Shown: positions 7,684-17,286 of the stretch, in pieces | Position numbering within the stretch: the first letter of the stretch is position 1 | Layout of the letters: every line of letters begins with the position of its first letter | DNA from: Limnobacter humi | Lineage (GTDB): Bacteria; Pseudomonadota; Gammaproteobacteria; Burkholderiales; Burkholderiaceae_B | Assembly: GCF_024518835.1 (NCBI RefSeq) | Contig: NZ_JANIGO010000007.1 | Location: 1 to 48,894, forward strand | DNA: 48,894 nucleotides | Reading direction: 5' to 3' | The notes under the pieces: generated by a model | What the model was told of the DNA's origin: nothing | The model's database searches: none | The model's input: only the letters and a program-made list of their open reading frames with translations | Program-made: the position numbers and the translations under genes

Positions 7684-9411
7684 ATGGCAGAAACACTGAA
7701 CAGCCCAGACGTGATTGGCGCCGCTTCAACCGGCAACAACCCGATTGCCAATTTCCAGGCCCGTTTTGCGCAGCTTCCCCAGAAAAACCGCATCGCCATC
7801 CTGGCCGGCGTGCCGCTGTTGATCGCACTGCTGGTGTCGCTGATGATGTGGGCCAACCAAACCAGTTACAAAGTGCTGTTCAGTGGCCTGAATGATCAGG
7901 ACGGTGGCGCCATCACCGAGGCATTGAGCCAACTGAAGGTGCCCTACCAGTTCAATTCCAGCGGTACCGCCATTCTGGTACCCGCCGACAAGGTTTACGA
8001 CACCCGCCTGGCCCTGGCCAGCAAGGGCTTGCCCAAAGGTACTGTGACCGGCTTTGAAGCCATGGACAACCAGAAACTGGGTATTACCCAGTTTCAGGAA
8101 CAGGTGAACTACCAGCGCGCCCTGGAAGGTGAACTGGCCCGCTCCATCCAGTCGATTTCGGCTGTTGAAAATGCGCGGGTTCACCTGGCCATTCCCAAGC
8201 CGTCCATCTTCATTCGTGAAAAGCAAAGTCCCAGCGCATCCATTGTGCTGACCCTGTACGGTGGCCGCACCCTGTCTGAATCACAAATCAGCGGCATCGT
8301 GCACCTGGTGTCGTCAAGCCTGCCCAACATGAGCCCGAAAGACGTGAGCATCGTGGACCAGACTGGCCGCCTGCTGACCGAGAATGACCAGAGCAGCACC
8401 ACCGGCCTGAACCCGCATCAGCTGGCCTACCAGAACCTGGTGGAGTCCAACCTGACCAGCCGAATCATCAACATCTTGACGCCCGTGTTTGGCGCCAACA
8501 ATGTGCGCGCCACCGTCACGGCTGACATGGATTTTTCCACGCAGGAACGCACGGACGAAATCTACAAGCCCAACAGCGACCCCACACAGTCGACCATCCG
8601 CAGCCAACAGTTGAGTGAATCCAAGGATGGCACAGCCACCAACCCATCCGGTGTACCAGGCACACTGTCCAATCAGCCGCCCACGCCAGCCACATCGCAA
8701 ATTGGTCAAAATCCGCAACAGGGCCTGCCCAACCAGGGCAACAACACCAACAGCAGCGCACAAAATTCCAGCAGCCGGAAAGACTCCACCATCAATTACG
8801 AAGTGGACAAATCCGTTCAGTACAAAAAGGAACAAGTGGGCAAAATTGACCGCCTGTCGGCCGCGGTGGTGGTGAACTATAAAACAGTGACCGATAAGAA
8901 AGGGGAATCGCGCGACGTGCCGCTGACCCCCGACGAAGTAACCCAGATCAACACCTTGGTGAAACAGGCCATTGGCTTTGATGAAAAGCGCGGCGATGCC
9001 GTCAACGTGGTCAACCAGGCCTTCACCAAAGAAACCGTCGAAACCACCCCGCTGTGGGCACAACCCGACACCATGGACCTGGCCAAATCGCTGGGACTGC
9101 CCATCGGCGTTGCCTTGGTGGCCGCCATTCTGGTGTTCGGCCTGTTCCGCCCCATGATGAAGCCACCCGTGCTGGAACCCTACACCGAGGGCCCGGAACT
9201 GCTGCCCGGCCAAAACACCGCATTGACCGTCGGCGACCGTGGCAGCGACATGGAATTGCTGGAGCAGTTGCAGCGTGAAGGTGCCCTGCCCAACAACGGC
9301 ATGAGCCGCCAGGAAAAGCTCGACAAACTCCGGAATTTGGCCAAAGAACACCCCCAGATTGTGGCCAATATTGTGAAGAACTGGGTCAACGGCGAAGCAC
9401 AAAACGCCTAA
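7684..9411 (+). CDS. fliF: Flagellar MS-ring protein FliF
   Basis: FliF (575 residues) forms the inner-membrane MS ring on which the motor is built. The N-terminal transmembrane helix lies at about residues 40-58 (AILAGVPLLIALLVSLMMW). It is followed by ring-building domains, including the segment with GFEAMDNQKLGITQFQEQVN and YQRALEGELARSI. A low-complexity Asn/Gln/Ser/Pro linker comes next, then a second membrane helix (IGVALVAAILVFGLFRPMM) and a cytoplasmic tail that binds FliG. ATG 7684 is chosen over an upstream TTG because CAGGAC precedes it. It starts the plus-strand fliFGHIJK run. Confidence 0.97.
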   Translation: MAETLNSPDVIGAASTGNNPIANFQARFAQLPQKNRIAILAGVPLLIALLVSLMMWANQTSYKVLFSGLNDQDGGAITEALSQLKVPYQFNSSGTAILVPADKVYDTRLALASKGLPKGTVTGFEAMDNQKLGITQFQEQVNYQRALEGELARSIQSISAVENARVHLAIPKPSIFIREKQSPSASIVLTLYGGRTLSESQISGIVHLVSSSLPNMSPKDVSIVDQTGRLLTENDQSSTTGLNPHQLAYQNLVESNLTSRIINILTPVFGANNVRATVTADMDFSTQERTDEIYKPNSDPTQSTIRSQQLSESKDGTATNPSGVPGTLSNQPPTPATSQIGQNPQQGLPNQGNNTNSSAQNSSSRKDSTINYEVDKSVQYKKEQVGKIDRLSAAVVVNYKTVTDKKGESRDVPLTPDEVTQINTLVKQAIGFDEKRGDAVNVVNQAFTKETVETTPLWAQPDTMDLAKSLGLPIGVALVAAILVFGLFRPMMKPPVLEPYTEGPELLPGQNTALTVGDRGSDMELLEQLQREGALPNNGMSRQEKLDKLRNLAKEHPQIVANIVKNWVNGEAQNA

Positions 9412-9433
9412 CCCACCAACGAGGACAAGTACC

Positions 9434-10435
9434 ATGGCAGACAGCGAACTAGGCATACAAAAAGGCGCCATCCTCATGTTGAGTTTGGGTGAGGAAGAAG
9501 CCGCCGAGGTATTCAAATACCTGGGCCCCAAAGAGGTTCAAAAATTGGGTCAGCAAATGTCCAAGACCAAGGACGTGCCCAAGGAACGCATTGAAGAAAT
9601 TGCTGGCGAAGTGGTGGAGTTGGCCCAAAGTCAAAGCGCACTGGGCCTGGATTCTGACAACTACATTCGCAGCGTGTTGACCCGCGCACTGGGTGAAGAC
9701 AAAGCCGGCTTTTTGCTAGACCGCATTTTGCAGGGCAGCGACACCTCCGGCATTGAAGGCCTGAAGTGGATGGACCCAGCCACCGTGGCTGAACTCATCA
9801 AAAACGAACACCCGCAAATCATCGCGACCATTCTGGTTCACCTGGAGCGCGACTTTGCAGCCGCCATCCTGAACTTGTTTGTGGAACGCCTGCGCAGCGA
9901 TGTCATTCTTCGCATTTCCACCCTGGAAGGCATCCAACCCAACGCCTTGCTGGAATTGAACGACGTGCTGTCCAAGGTGCTGGCCGGTGGCGACAAAATC
10001 AAAAAGACCACGCTGGGCGGTATTCGCGCAGCCGCTGAAATCCTTAACTTTGTGGGCACCACCTCCGAGAAGGCCGTGTTGGACACCATTCGCGAATACG
10101 ACAGCGAACTGTCCCAGCGCATTCAGGACGAAATGTTCACCTTCGACAACCTGCTGGATGTGGACGACCGTGGCGTGCAGACCATTCTGCGCGATGTTCA
10201 GAGCGATACACTCGTGATTGCCCTGAAAGGCGCCGACGACTCCATTCGCGACAAAATCTTCAAGAACATGTCCTCTCGTGCGGCCGAAGCGCTCAAGGAC
10301 GATCTGGAATCCCGCGGTCCGGTCCGACTCTCCGAAGTGGAAGCGGCACAAAAAGACATTCTCAAAGTAGCCCGCAAGCTTGCCGACGAAGGCCAGCTGG
10401 TGCTGGGTGGCGGAGGTGAAGATGCCTTCGTCTAA
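9434..10435 (+). CDS. fliG: Flagellar motor switch protein FliG
   Basis: FliG (333 residues) links the MS ring to the C ring and receives torque from the stator. The N-terminal FliF-binding domain, the middle domain with the conserved EHPQ motif (KNEHPQIIATIL), and the C-terminal domain with charged torque-helix residues (SSRAAEALKDDLESRGPVRL) are all present and intact. The length is typical. GAGGACAAG upstream of ATG 9434 gives a reasonable ribosome site. Its 3' end overlaps fliH by 14 bases. Confidence 0.97.
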   Translation: MADSELGIQKGAILMLSLGEEEAAEVFKYLGPKEVQKLGQQMSKTKDVPKERIEEIAGEVVELAQSQSALGLDSDNYIRSVLTRALGEDKAGFLLDRILQGSDTSGIEGLKWMDPATVAELIKNEHPQIIATILVHLERDFAAAILNLFVERLRSDVILRISTLEGIQPNALLELNDVLSKVLAGGDKIKKTTLGGIRAAAEILNFVGTTSEKAVLDTIREYDSELSQRIQDEMFTFDNLLDVDDRGVQTILRDVQSDTLVIALKGADDSIRDKIFKNMSSRAAEALKDDLESRGPVRLSEVEAAQKDILKVARKLADEGQLVLGGGGEDAFV

Positions 10436-11165
10436 CCGCATCATTCGGGGAGCTGAGGCCTCTACCTTCACTGGCTGGAACATCGACCTCTTGGGCAATC
10501 ACTATGAAGGCCCCGTGGACCGCCTGCTGACTGAAATCAGTCAGGATCGACCGGCTCCCGAGCTACTCCCCAAACGGCGGGAATTGAGCGAGGAAGAAAT
10601 CCGTCTGCAGAACTGGGAAATGGTGCTGCGCGAACGTGAAGCACAGTTGACTGGATTGGAAGAAGAAGCCCAACAACGAGGCTACAAACAAGGCCAACAG
10701 CAAGGCTACGCAGAGGGTTTCGAACAGGCTGAACAGGAACGTCAAACGCTCACTGCCGTGGCTGCACAAATCAACGATCAATTCGAGCAATACAAAACCC
10801 AACTGGCCGACAAACTGTTGGCCCTGGCCGTGAGCGTCAGCAAGAAAGTGCTGGCCGACACCCTGCAAGCGCACACCGACCATGCAGCCCTGCTGCTGAA
10901 CCAAGTGCTGGACGGCCTGCAACTGGACGGCAAAGCCATGACTGTGCGGGCCCACCCGTCAACATTGGCGCAATTGAAACAGCACTTGGGTGAAGACCAC
11001 ACGCTGGGCAACGTTCGCTGGGTGGAAGACCCTCAACAATTGCCCGGTGGGCTCGTGCTGCAACATGCCGAAGGCGAAGTGGATGCCAGCATTCAGACCC
11101 GCTGGATGAAAGCCATTGAAGCCTTGGGGCTTGACACGGCATTGACACCTGCAGATCTCGATTAA
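10422..11165 (+). CDS. fliH: Flagellar export ATPase regulator FliH
   Basis: FliH (247 residues) is the peripheral-stalk-like partner of the export ATPase FliI. The central part is a long charged coiled coil (about residues 50-130) with Gly-rich heptad repeats such as QQRGYKQGQQQGYAEGF, which include GxxxG-type spacing. The C-terminal domain resembles V-type ATPase subunit E/FliH. ATG 10422 is strongly supported by GGAGGTGA ending three bases upstream and keeps the overlap with fliG to 14 bases; the longer reading frame from 10380 would overlap more. Confidence 0.93.
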   Translation: MPSSNRIIRGAEASTFTGWNIDLLGNHYEGPVDRLLTEISQDRPAPELLPKRRELSEEEIRLQNWEMVLREREAQLTGLEEEAQQRGYKQGQQQGYAEGFEQAEQERQTLTAVAAQINDQFEQYKTQLADKLLALAVSVSKKVLADTLQAHTDHAALLLNQVLDGLQLDGKAMTVRAHPSTLAQLKQHLGEDHTLGNVRWVEDPQQLPGGLVLQHAEGEVDASIQTRWMKAIEALGLDTALTPADLD

Positions 11166-11192
11166 CCCAACGCACAGACTGAGCACCTCCAC

Positions 11193-12599
11193 ATGGCAGA
11201 CCTTCTGGAATGGCTGGACGAATGCAAACACCTGGTCAACCACACCAGTGTACAAACCAACACCGGCAAACTCACCCGCGTGGCCGGTCTGGTCATGGAA
11301 GCCGTCGGGCTCAAACTGCCAGTGGGCAGCGTGTGCACCGTGGTGCAAAAAGGCACGCCCAACCTGGAAGCCGAAGTGGTGGGTTTCAATGGCGATCGCC
11401 TGTTTTTGATGCCCTCCACGGATGTACACGGCATGACACCAGGCGCCAAAGTCATTCCACTGGACCCACCCCCCATGGTTCCCAAACTGGGCACCCACGC
11501 ACACCCCTGGCGCCGTCCAGAAGACAAAACCAAACACCTGCCCGTGGGCGACAGCCTGTTGGGCCGTGTGGTGGACAGCAATGGCCGCCCGCTGGACAGC
11601 CTGGGTGAACTCCAATTTGAAAAACGCTGCCCCCTGGCAGCCCGCCCCATCAACCCGCTGGAGCGCGAGCCCATTCATGAACACCTGGATGTGGGTGTGC
11701 GCGCCATCAACGCCCTGCTGACCGTGGGCCGAGGGCAACGCATTGGCCTGATGGCGGGTTCTGGCGTGGGTAAATCGGTGCTGCTGGGCATGATGGCCCG
11801 TTACACCAAGGCCGACCGCGTGGTGGTGGGCCTCATCGGTGAACGGGGTCGCGAAGTGAAGGAATTCATCGAACAGATTCTGGGCGAAGAAGGCTTGAAG
11901 CGCAGCGTGGTGATTGCTGCTCCGGCCGACGTCAGCCCACTGCTGCGCATGCAGGGTGCAGCCTACACCCAGGTGGTGGCCGAGCATTTCCGCGACCAGG
12001 GCCACAACGTGCTCATGATCATGGACTCGCTGACCCGCTATGCCATGGCCCAGCGCGAAATTGCACTGGCCATTGGCGAACCACCAGCCACCAAAGGTTA
12101 TCCACCCAGTGTATTCGCCAAATTGCCCGCCCTGGTGGAGCGCGCTGGCAACGGCCGCCCGGGTGGCGGTTCCATCACGGCGTTTTACACCGTGCTCACG
12201 GAAGGCGATGACCAACAAGACCCGATTGCTGATGCAGCGCGGGCGATTTTAGACGGCCACATCGTGTTGAATCGCCAACTGGCTGAACAAGGCCACTATC
12301 CAGCCATCGACATTGAACAGTCCATTTCGCGGGCCATGCACAACATTGTGCCGCCAGAACACCTGAACGCCGCACGTCACTTGAAAGCTGCCTTTTCAAG
12401 GGTACAACGCAACCGCGACCTCATCACCGTGGGCGCCTACGCGCCAGGGGCAGACCCGCAATTGGACCAGTCTTTGGCCCTTTATCCGCAGATTGAAAAG
12501 CTGCTCCAGCAGTCAATGTTGGAGAGTGCGAGCTTTGAAGAGGCCTTGGGTGGCCTGCAAGCTTTGTTTCCCAATGAATTCAACCAGACCAGCGCATGA
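11193..12599 (+). CDS. fliI: Flagellum-specific export ATPase FliI
   Basis: FliI (468 residues) is the F1-beta-like ATPase of the flagellar type III export apparatus. The Walker A motif AGSGVGKS lies near residue 188, followed by [20 protein letters not shown], Walker B at [20 protein letters not shown], and the [20 protein letters not shown] segment typical of type III ATPases. All catalytic elements are present. The stop overlaps the fliJ start by 4 bases (ATGA). Confidence 0.97.
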   Translation: MADLLEWLDECKHLVNHTSVQTNTGKLTRVAGLVMEAVGLKLPVGSVCTVVQKGTPNLEAEVVGFNGDRLFLMPSTDVHGMTPGAKVIPLDPPPMVPKLGTHAHPWRRPEDKTKHLPVGDSLLGRVVDSNGRPLDSLGELQFEKRCPLAARPINPLEREPIHEHLDVGVRAINALLTVGRGQRIGLMAGSGVGKSVLLGMMARYTKADRVVVGLIGERGREVKEFIEQILGEEGLKRSVVIAAPADVSPLLRMQGAAYTQVVAEHFRDQGHNVLMIMDSLTRYAMAQREIALAIGEPPATKGYPPSVFAKLPALVERAGNGRPGGGSITAFYTVLTEGDDQQDPIADAARAILDGHIVLNRQLAEQGHYPAIDIEQSISRAMHNIVPPEHLNAARHLKAAFSRVQRNRDLITVGAYAPGADPQLDQSLALYPQIEKLLQQSMLESASFEEALGGLQALFPNEFNQTSA

Positions 12600-13048
12600 G
12601 CAATGTCCTGCACATCCTGATTGACCAGGCCAAGGAAAAAGCGGAGAGCTGCCTGAAAGCCATGGCCAAAACCCAGCAACTGATTGGCCAAGGCGATCAA
12701 AAACTGGCCATGCTGACCCAGTACGAAACCGATTGCCACACCGGGCTTCACAACCGTGCCAGCCAGGGCGGTATTACCGGTTTACACCTGCGCAACCAAA
12801 ATGCTTTTGTGGGCAAAATCAGCCAGGCCATTGAACAACAGCGCCAGGAGCTGGCATTTTTGGCCACCACCCTGACCCACCAACAACAGCAATACCAGTT
12901 GGCCCTGCATGAGCAGCGCAAATACGAAGCCCTGGTGGCGCGCGAAAAACGCCGCGAAGCCCACAAAGAAGCCAAGCGAGATCAAAAAATGAATGATGAA
13001 TATGCCGCACGCATTGCCCGGGTGCACGCTGCAGGAGAACTGTCATGA
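12596..13048 (+). CDS. fliJ: Flagellar export protein FliJ
   Basis: FliJ (150 residues) is the coiled-coil central-stalk protein of the export ATPase complex. The sequence is almost all helical with long heptad-rich stretches and a very basic, Lys/Arg/Glu-rich C-terminal helix ([18 protein letters not shown]). Homologues diverge strongly, so the call also rests on the position between fliI and fliK, with ATGA overlaps on both sides that imply translational coupling. Confidence 0.9.
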   Translation: MSNVLHILIDQAKEKAESCLKAMAKTQQLIGQGDQKLAMLTQYETDCHTGLHNRASQGGITGLHLRNQNAFVGKISQAIEQQRQELAFLATTLTHQQQQYQLALHEQRKYEALVAREKRREAHKEAKRDQKMNDEYAARIARVHAAGELS

Positions 13049-14541
13049 CCACCGGAACATCCAGTGTGAACAACACCATGAAAGTACAAAACACAGCCGC
13101 GAAATCCACAGCCAAAACCACGGTTGACCCATCCGCAGTGGATTTCAGCAGCCTGTTTTCATCGGCCAAGCTCAATCGTTTTGAAAGCCAGATGCGCGAC
13201 GCTTTGGGCAACGACACATTGAGCACAGAAACCCAGCGGAGCAACCAGGAAAAGCGCAGCAAAGCGCCCGCCACACCCGACCCCCAGGCCATGGTGTGGG
13301 CCCAGCACAGCTGGATGGCAGCACAGCAGCGGCCAGTAAGCCCAGCAACGCCGGTGAGCGAGCAGACCCGTTCCGTTGACAGCGCCACCAAGGCCAATTT
13401 GGACAACCGGCAATCCCAGGCCACTGCAGCACACCCCGCCGATGACACACCGAGCGACAGCAACAACAGCGCCACAGCACCGGCGACTACAGCCAACGAA
13501 GCCGACTCCGCTGCGTCGAACGCCACAGTGCTCACACCACAGAAAAACGCCACCGCCGACGCAACCCCGGTCAATACCACGGTGGACAAGGTAGGCAGTG
13601 CCCCACTGAATATCGCCGCGTTACCAACCGAGACGAAGCCGTCCGTTCAGGCATCGGCCACGGCTGAGGGTTTACCGCTGGTGGCCAACAACGCATCAGC
13701 CCAGGCACAGCCAACAACAAGCGCATTGAATGAGCCTGGCACCCGACAAGGATTGCGGCATGAAAACGGCTCAGCGGAATTGACACTGCCGGTGTCCATG
13801 TCCTCCGAGTTGTCGCAAGGCCGTCAAACCGCCGATGCCCGCAGCGCCGCGTCAGCAATGGACCCCACTGCCCTGGCACGCCTGCCCATTCAAGCAGCGG
13901 TGGCCGCACAAACGCAAGCAGTCAGCGCCCAAACCCAGGATCTACCCTTGGACGAGCTGTCCATCAAAGCCGGTGACAGCAAACTAACCACCACCAACCT
14001 GAACCCTGCATTGGGTAGCCTGCCTGGCCAAAGCGCTGTGGCGCGGGGTACAGCACCAGCCGTGGGTATTCGCACACCGGTGAGCCAACCTGGATTCGCC
14101 AAAGAATTGGGGCAAACCATCAACTGGGCATTGGGCAAGCAATTGTCCACGGTTGAGTTGCGTGTGAATCCGGAATCCTTTGGACCCATGAACCTGAAAA
14201 TCGTCCAGAAAGGCCAGGAACTGCACATCACGATTCGTACCCAGGATGAAAGCAGCGCCAACCTCATGGCTCAGGCTGTGAGCGGCCTGAAAGAAACCAT
14301 GGCTCAAAATGGACTGCAACTGAACCAGGTGACGGTGCAGCACAGCCAGGGATTTAACCTGGGTCAATCGGCTGGCGATTCGAATTCGGCCCAAACAGCC
14401 CAGCAGGGCCAACAAGGCCAACAATCGCCCGGACGTCGGTCTGGCAACCCAGCCGATGGCGAGGGCTTGTCCAACGACACCCAACAAACCAATGCATCAC
14501 GCGGTAACGCCGCCCCAGGTGGGCTCGACCTCTTCGCGTGA
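13045..14541 (+). CDS. fliK: Flagellar hook-length control protein FliK
   Basis: The canonical FliK ruler (498 residues) is exported during hook growth and triggers the FlhB specificity switch. Residues 1-330 are low in complexity (Thr, Ala, Asn, Gln, Ser) and presumably extended. The globular Flg_hook domain (about 350-440) contains LGKQLSTVELRVNPESFGPM followed by NLKIVQKGQELHITI and a helix ending NGLQLNQVTVQHSQ. A disordered Gln/Gly/Ser-rich tail follows. It overlaps fliJ by 4 bases. A second FliK-type protein is encoded at 3160-4452. Confidence 0.93.
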   Translation: MTTGTSSVNNTMKVQNTAAKSTAKTTVDPSAVDFSSLFSSAKLNRFESQMRDALGNDTLSTETQRSNQEKRSKAPATPDPQAMVWAQHSWMAAQQRPVSPATPVSEQTRSVDSATKANLDNRQSQATAAHPADDTPSDSNNSATAPATTANEADSAASNATVLTPQKNATADATPVNTTVDKVGSAPLNIAALPTETKPSVQASATAEGLPLVANNASAQAQPTTSALNEPGTRQGLRHENGSAELTLPVSMSSELSQGRQTADARSAASAMDPTALARLPIQAAVAAQTQAVSAQTQDLPLDELSIKAGDSKLTTTNLNPALGSLPGQSAVARGTAPAVGIRTPVSQPGFAKELGQTINWALGKQLSTVELRVNPESFGPMNLKIVQKGQELHITIRTQDESSANLMAQAVSGLKETMAQNGLQLNQVTVQHSQGFNLGQSAGDSNSAQTAQQGQQGQQSPGRRSGNPADGEGLSNDTQQTNASRGNAAPGGLDLFA

Positions 14542-14649
14542 GACACGAATAGGACACAAACTGCACGGTTATTCGCCCAATTGACTGGCCGGTCTTCTTG
14601 CCACAATGAACACAGTCAATAACCGATCAGTTTGAACCACGGAGTCAAC

Positions 14650-15171
14650 ATGGCGAAGGTCGCAGCAGTTCCTGCCAAAGCTGGCGCTGAAGAAGCCCAG
14701 GCCCCCGCAGCGGGATCGAAGAAAAAGCTCATCATCATGGTGGCCGTGGCCCTGCTTGTTCTGATTGCTGGCGGTGCCGGTGCCTTTTTCATGCTGAAAG
14801 GTGGAGAGCACAAGGGTGAAGAGGCGGCCAAGGAAGAAAAGCCCCATGGACCGCCCGCCTTCGTCGTCATGGATCCCTTTGTGGTTAACCTGGCCGCACC
14901 CGACAGCACCCGTTATTTGCAAATCGGCATCACCTATGAAACCACAGGACCCCTGATTGCCGAGGAAATCAAGACATTCACACCGGTCATTCGCAGCCGC
15001 ATCCTGATGGTGCTGTCCAGCAAGAATGTCAGCCAATTGACCACCATTGAGGGCAAACAGGCCCTGATGGATGAGCTGGTGGACCTGGCCCGCGTCACCA
15101 TCAAAGGCGACGTCAAAGACCCCACACACGGCATTCGTGATGTGCATTTCTCATCGTTTGTGATTCAGTAA
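14650..15171 (+). CDS. fliL: Flagellar basal-body associated protein FliL
   Basis: FliL (173 residues) is a single-pass inner-membrane protein that surrounds the stator and supports torque. A basic stretch (GSKKK) precedes one membrane helix at about residues 27-50, followed by a periplasmic stomatin-like domain with DPFVVNLAAPDSTRYLQIGI and EEIKTFTPVIRSRILMVLSS. ATG 14650 follows GGAG at 14641. The 108-base gap after fliK contains an interrupted inverted repeat (CGGTTATT 14566-14573 with AATAACCG 14618-14625) and a TTGACT at 14581, so a separate promoter for fliLMNOPQR is possible but not shown. Confidence 0.93.
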   Translation: MAKVAAVPAKAGAEEAQAPAAGSKKKLIIMVAVALLVLIAGGAGAFFMLKGGEHKGEEAAKEEKPHGPPAFVVMDPFVVNLAAPDSTRYLQIGITYETTGPLIAEEIKTFTPVIRSRILMVLSSKNVSQLTTIEGKQALMDELVDLARVTIKGDVKDPTHGIRDVHFSSFVIQ

Positions 15172-15185
15172 ACGGAAGCGCCACC

Positions 15186-16238
15186 ATGCCCGGAGAATTT
15201 CTTTCACAAGACGAAGTCGATGCCCTGTTGAGGGGTGTGAACGGCGAAGAAGAAGCCAAAGAGTCGGCGGAGGCTGCAGGCGGTGTTCGCCCCTACAACC
15301 TCGCTACCCAAGAGCGGATTGTGCGTGGCCGCATGCCCACGCTGGAAATCATCAACGAGCGGTTTGCCCGTTTGGTCCGAATTGGCCTGTTCAACTTCAT
15401 GCGCCGCAGTCCCGAAATTTCCGTGGGCCCAGTGAAAGTTCTGAAGTACAACGAGTTCATCCGCAACCTGGTGGTGCCCACCAACCTGAACATCATGGCC
15501 ATGAAGCCGCTGCGCGGCAACGCCCTGTTCATTTTTGACCCCAGCTTGGTGTTTGCTGTCATCGACAACCTGTTCGGTGGCGATGGACGCTTTCACACCC
15601 GGGTTGAGGGCCGCGACTTCACACAAACCGAGCAGCGCATTATTGCCCGGATGCTGGAAGTGATTCGCGAGGAATACATCAAAGCCTGGGCACCGGTATT
15701 TCCCATGAAACCGGAATACCTGCGCTCGGAAATGCACACCCAATTTGCCAACATCGCCACACCATCTGAAATCGTGGTGACGTCCTCATTCTCGATTGAA
15801 TTGGGCGCTGGTGGCGGCTCGCTTCACATTTGCGTGCCCTACGCCACCATGGAACCGATTCGTGATCTGCTCTATTCCAGCATGCAGGGTGACCAGGCCG
15901 AGCCAGACAAGCGGTGGGTCAGCATGCTGAAAAAGCAGGTTCAGATGGCGGAAGTCGACCTGATCGCCACCCTGGCTGAAACCCAACTCACCGTGGGCGA
16001 CATCATGGAACTGCGTGTGGGCGACGTCATCCCGATCGACATTGGCAAAAACATCGAGGCGAAGGTGGACAACGTGCCCATCTTCAACTGCACCTACGGC
16101 ACCAGTGGCGGACAGTACGCACTGAAAGTCAATGAAGTGCTGGCCATGCCCCAGGAAGGCGTGGGCGACAATCTGAATTTGCAAGAAATACTGAACCGCG
16201 AACAGAAACAGGCCGAACAGGCTGTTTCAGGCACCTAA
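15186..16238 (+). CDS. fliM: Flagellar motor switch protein FliM
   Basis: FliM (350 residues) is the C-ring subunit that binds phospho-CheY. The extreme N terminus has the CheY-binding motif FLSQDEVDALLRG. The middle CheC-like domain includes LFGGDGRFHTRVEGRDFTQT with the GGxG motif that contacts FliG. The C-terminal SpoA domain contains LRVGDVIPIDIGKNIEAKV. It is full-length and apparently functional. The CheY expected to act on it is encoded at 26824-27189. Confidence 0.97.
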   Translation: MPGEFLSQDEVDALLRGVNGEEEAKESAEAAGGVRPYNLATQERIVRGRMPTLEIINERFARLVRIGLFNFMRRSPEISVGPVKVLKYNEFIRNLVVPTNLNIMAMKPLRGNALFIFDPSLVFAVIDNLFGGDGRFHTRVEGRDFTQTEQRIIARMLEVIREEYIKAWAPVFPMKPEYLRSEMHTQFANIATPSEIVVTSSFSIELGAGGGSLHICVPYATMEPIRDLLYSSMQGDQAEPDKRWVSMLKKQVQMAEVDLIATLAETQLTVGDIMELRVGDVIPIDIGKNIEAKVDNVPIFNCTYGTSGGQYALKVNEVLAMPQEGVGDNLNLQEILNREQKQAEQAVSGT

Positions 16239-16268
16239 CGCACACACCACGGCACGAGGAAACACACC

Positions 16269-16724
16269 ATGGCGCAACAACACGACGAAGTGGTCACCGA
16301 CCCCGCAGACGACTGGGCTGCCGCCCTGGCCGAACAGGCCAAATCCAGCGGCACCGCGCAAACCGACGGTGGTGCAGACGAACTGTTTGCACAGGCCAGC
16401 GCAGCCAAGCCCGCCACCGGGCTGTTCCAGCCTTTTGGCGGCAATGTGGCGTCAGGCACTCAAAACGACATCGACATGATCCTCGACATCCCGGTTCAGT
16501 TGACTGTTGAGCTGGGTCGGACGAAGATACCGATTAAACACATCCTCCAACTGGCCCAAGGCTCGGTGGTTGAGCTTGACGGCCTGGCCGGTGAGCCCAT
16601 GGATGTGCTGGTCAACGGCTATTTGATCGCGCAGGGCGAAGTGGTGGTGGTCAACGACAAGTTTGGTATCCGCCTGACCGACATCATCACACCCTCTGAG
16701 CGACTGAGAAAGCTGAATCGATGA
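16269..16724 (+). CDS. fliN: Flagellar motor switch protein FliN
   Basis: FliN (151 residues) forms the base of the C ring and helps dock FliH/FliI. The N-terminal 65 residues are variable and acidic to Ala-rich. The conserved SpoA domain runs from about residue 70 to the end: DIPVQLTVELGRTKIPIKHI, QGSVVELDGLAGEPMDVLVN and DKFGIRLTDIITPSERLRKL. It lies directly after fliM in the fliL-R run. Confidence 0.96.
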   Translation: MAQQHDEVVTDPADDWAAALAEQAKSSGTAQTDGGADELFAQASAAKPATGLFQPFGGNVASGTQNDIDMILDIPVQLTVELGRTKIPIKHILQLAQGSVVELDGLAGEPMDVLVNGYLIAQGEVVVVNDKFGIRLTDIITPSERLRKLNR

Positions 16725-16746
16725 ATGCTTCACACGATTTGCTGGA

Positions 16747-17286
16747 ATGTCTCAACACAACAATCAACTGATTTCTCAGACGGAACACCCAGCCAGCAGC
16801 TGGACAAGGCGCGCGTGCCACACGGCCGCGCGTTTTTTCATGCTCGGTGGATTGTTCATCGGGCTGGCCGTCACACAGCTTGCCATGGCGCAATCAACTG
16901 CCCAGGCACCCACCAACACGGCCAATCCACCCCCTGCCGCCGATAGCCTGAGCAGCGGCCACCTGCTGCAAACCACACTGGGTTTGCTGTTTGTCCTGGG
17001 TTTGTTGCTGGCCTTGGCTTGGGTGCTGAAGCGTGCCGGTTTTACGGCAGCCCAGAAACGGGGTGGCTTTTACAAAGTATTGGCCACCTCCAGCCTGGGG
17101 CCACGCGAAAAAATTGCCCTGATTGAAGTGGGTAACACCTGGTTGGTCGTGGGTATTACCGCTCACAGCATCAACACCTTGCACAGCCTGCCAGCCGGTG
17201 GGTTGGACATTGGTGAAGCCATCAGCCCGGCGGTCACATTTGCCAAGCTGCTGGAACGTGTCAAAACTGGCAAGGTGGGCTCATGA
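16747..17286 (+). CDS. fliO: Flagellar biosynthesis protein FliO
   Basis: FliO (179 residues) assists assembly of the FliP ring of the export gate. There is a probable N-terminal membrane or signal segment (LGGLFIGLAVTQLAMA), a Pro/Ala-rich linker, a clear membrane helix (TTLGLLFVLGLLLALAWVL), then a cytoplasmic domain with VLATSSLGPREKIALIEVG and WLVVGIT, which is the conserved FliO signature. The start is uncertain because the ribosome site before ATG 16747 is weak. It overlaps fliP by 4 bases. Confidence 0.9.
   Translation: MSQHNNQLISQTEHPASSWTRRACHTAARFFMLGGLFIGLAVTQLAMAQSTAQAPTNTANPPPAADSLSSGHLLQTTLGLLFVLGLLLALAWVLKRAGFTAAQKRGGFYKVLATSSLGPREKIALIEVGNTWLVVGITAHSINTLHSLPAGGLDIGEAISPAVTFAKLLERVKTGKVGS

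Noticed and set aside
8314-9531. Long minus-strand open frame opposite fliF
   Set aside because: It lies fully opposite a certain gene; its His/Gly/Val-rich composition is typical of an antisense shadow in GC-rich DNA.
10959-12218. 419-residue minus-strand open frame opposite fliH/fliI
   Set aside because: Antisense shadow of fliI; no ribosome site or protein family features.
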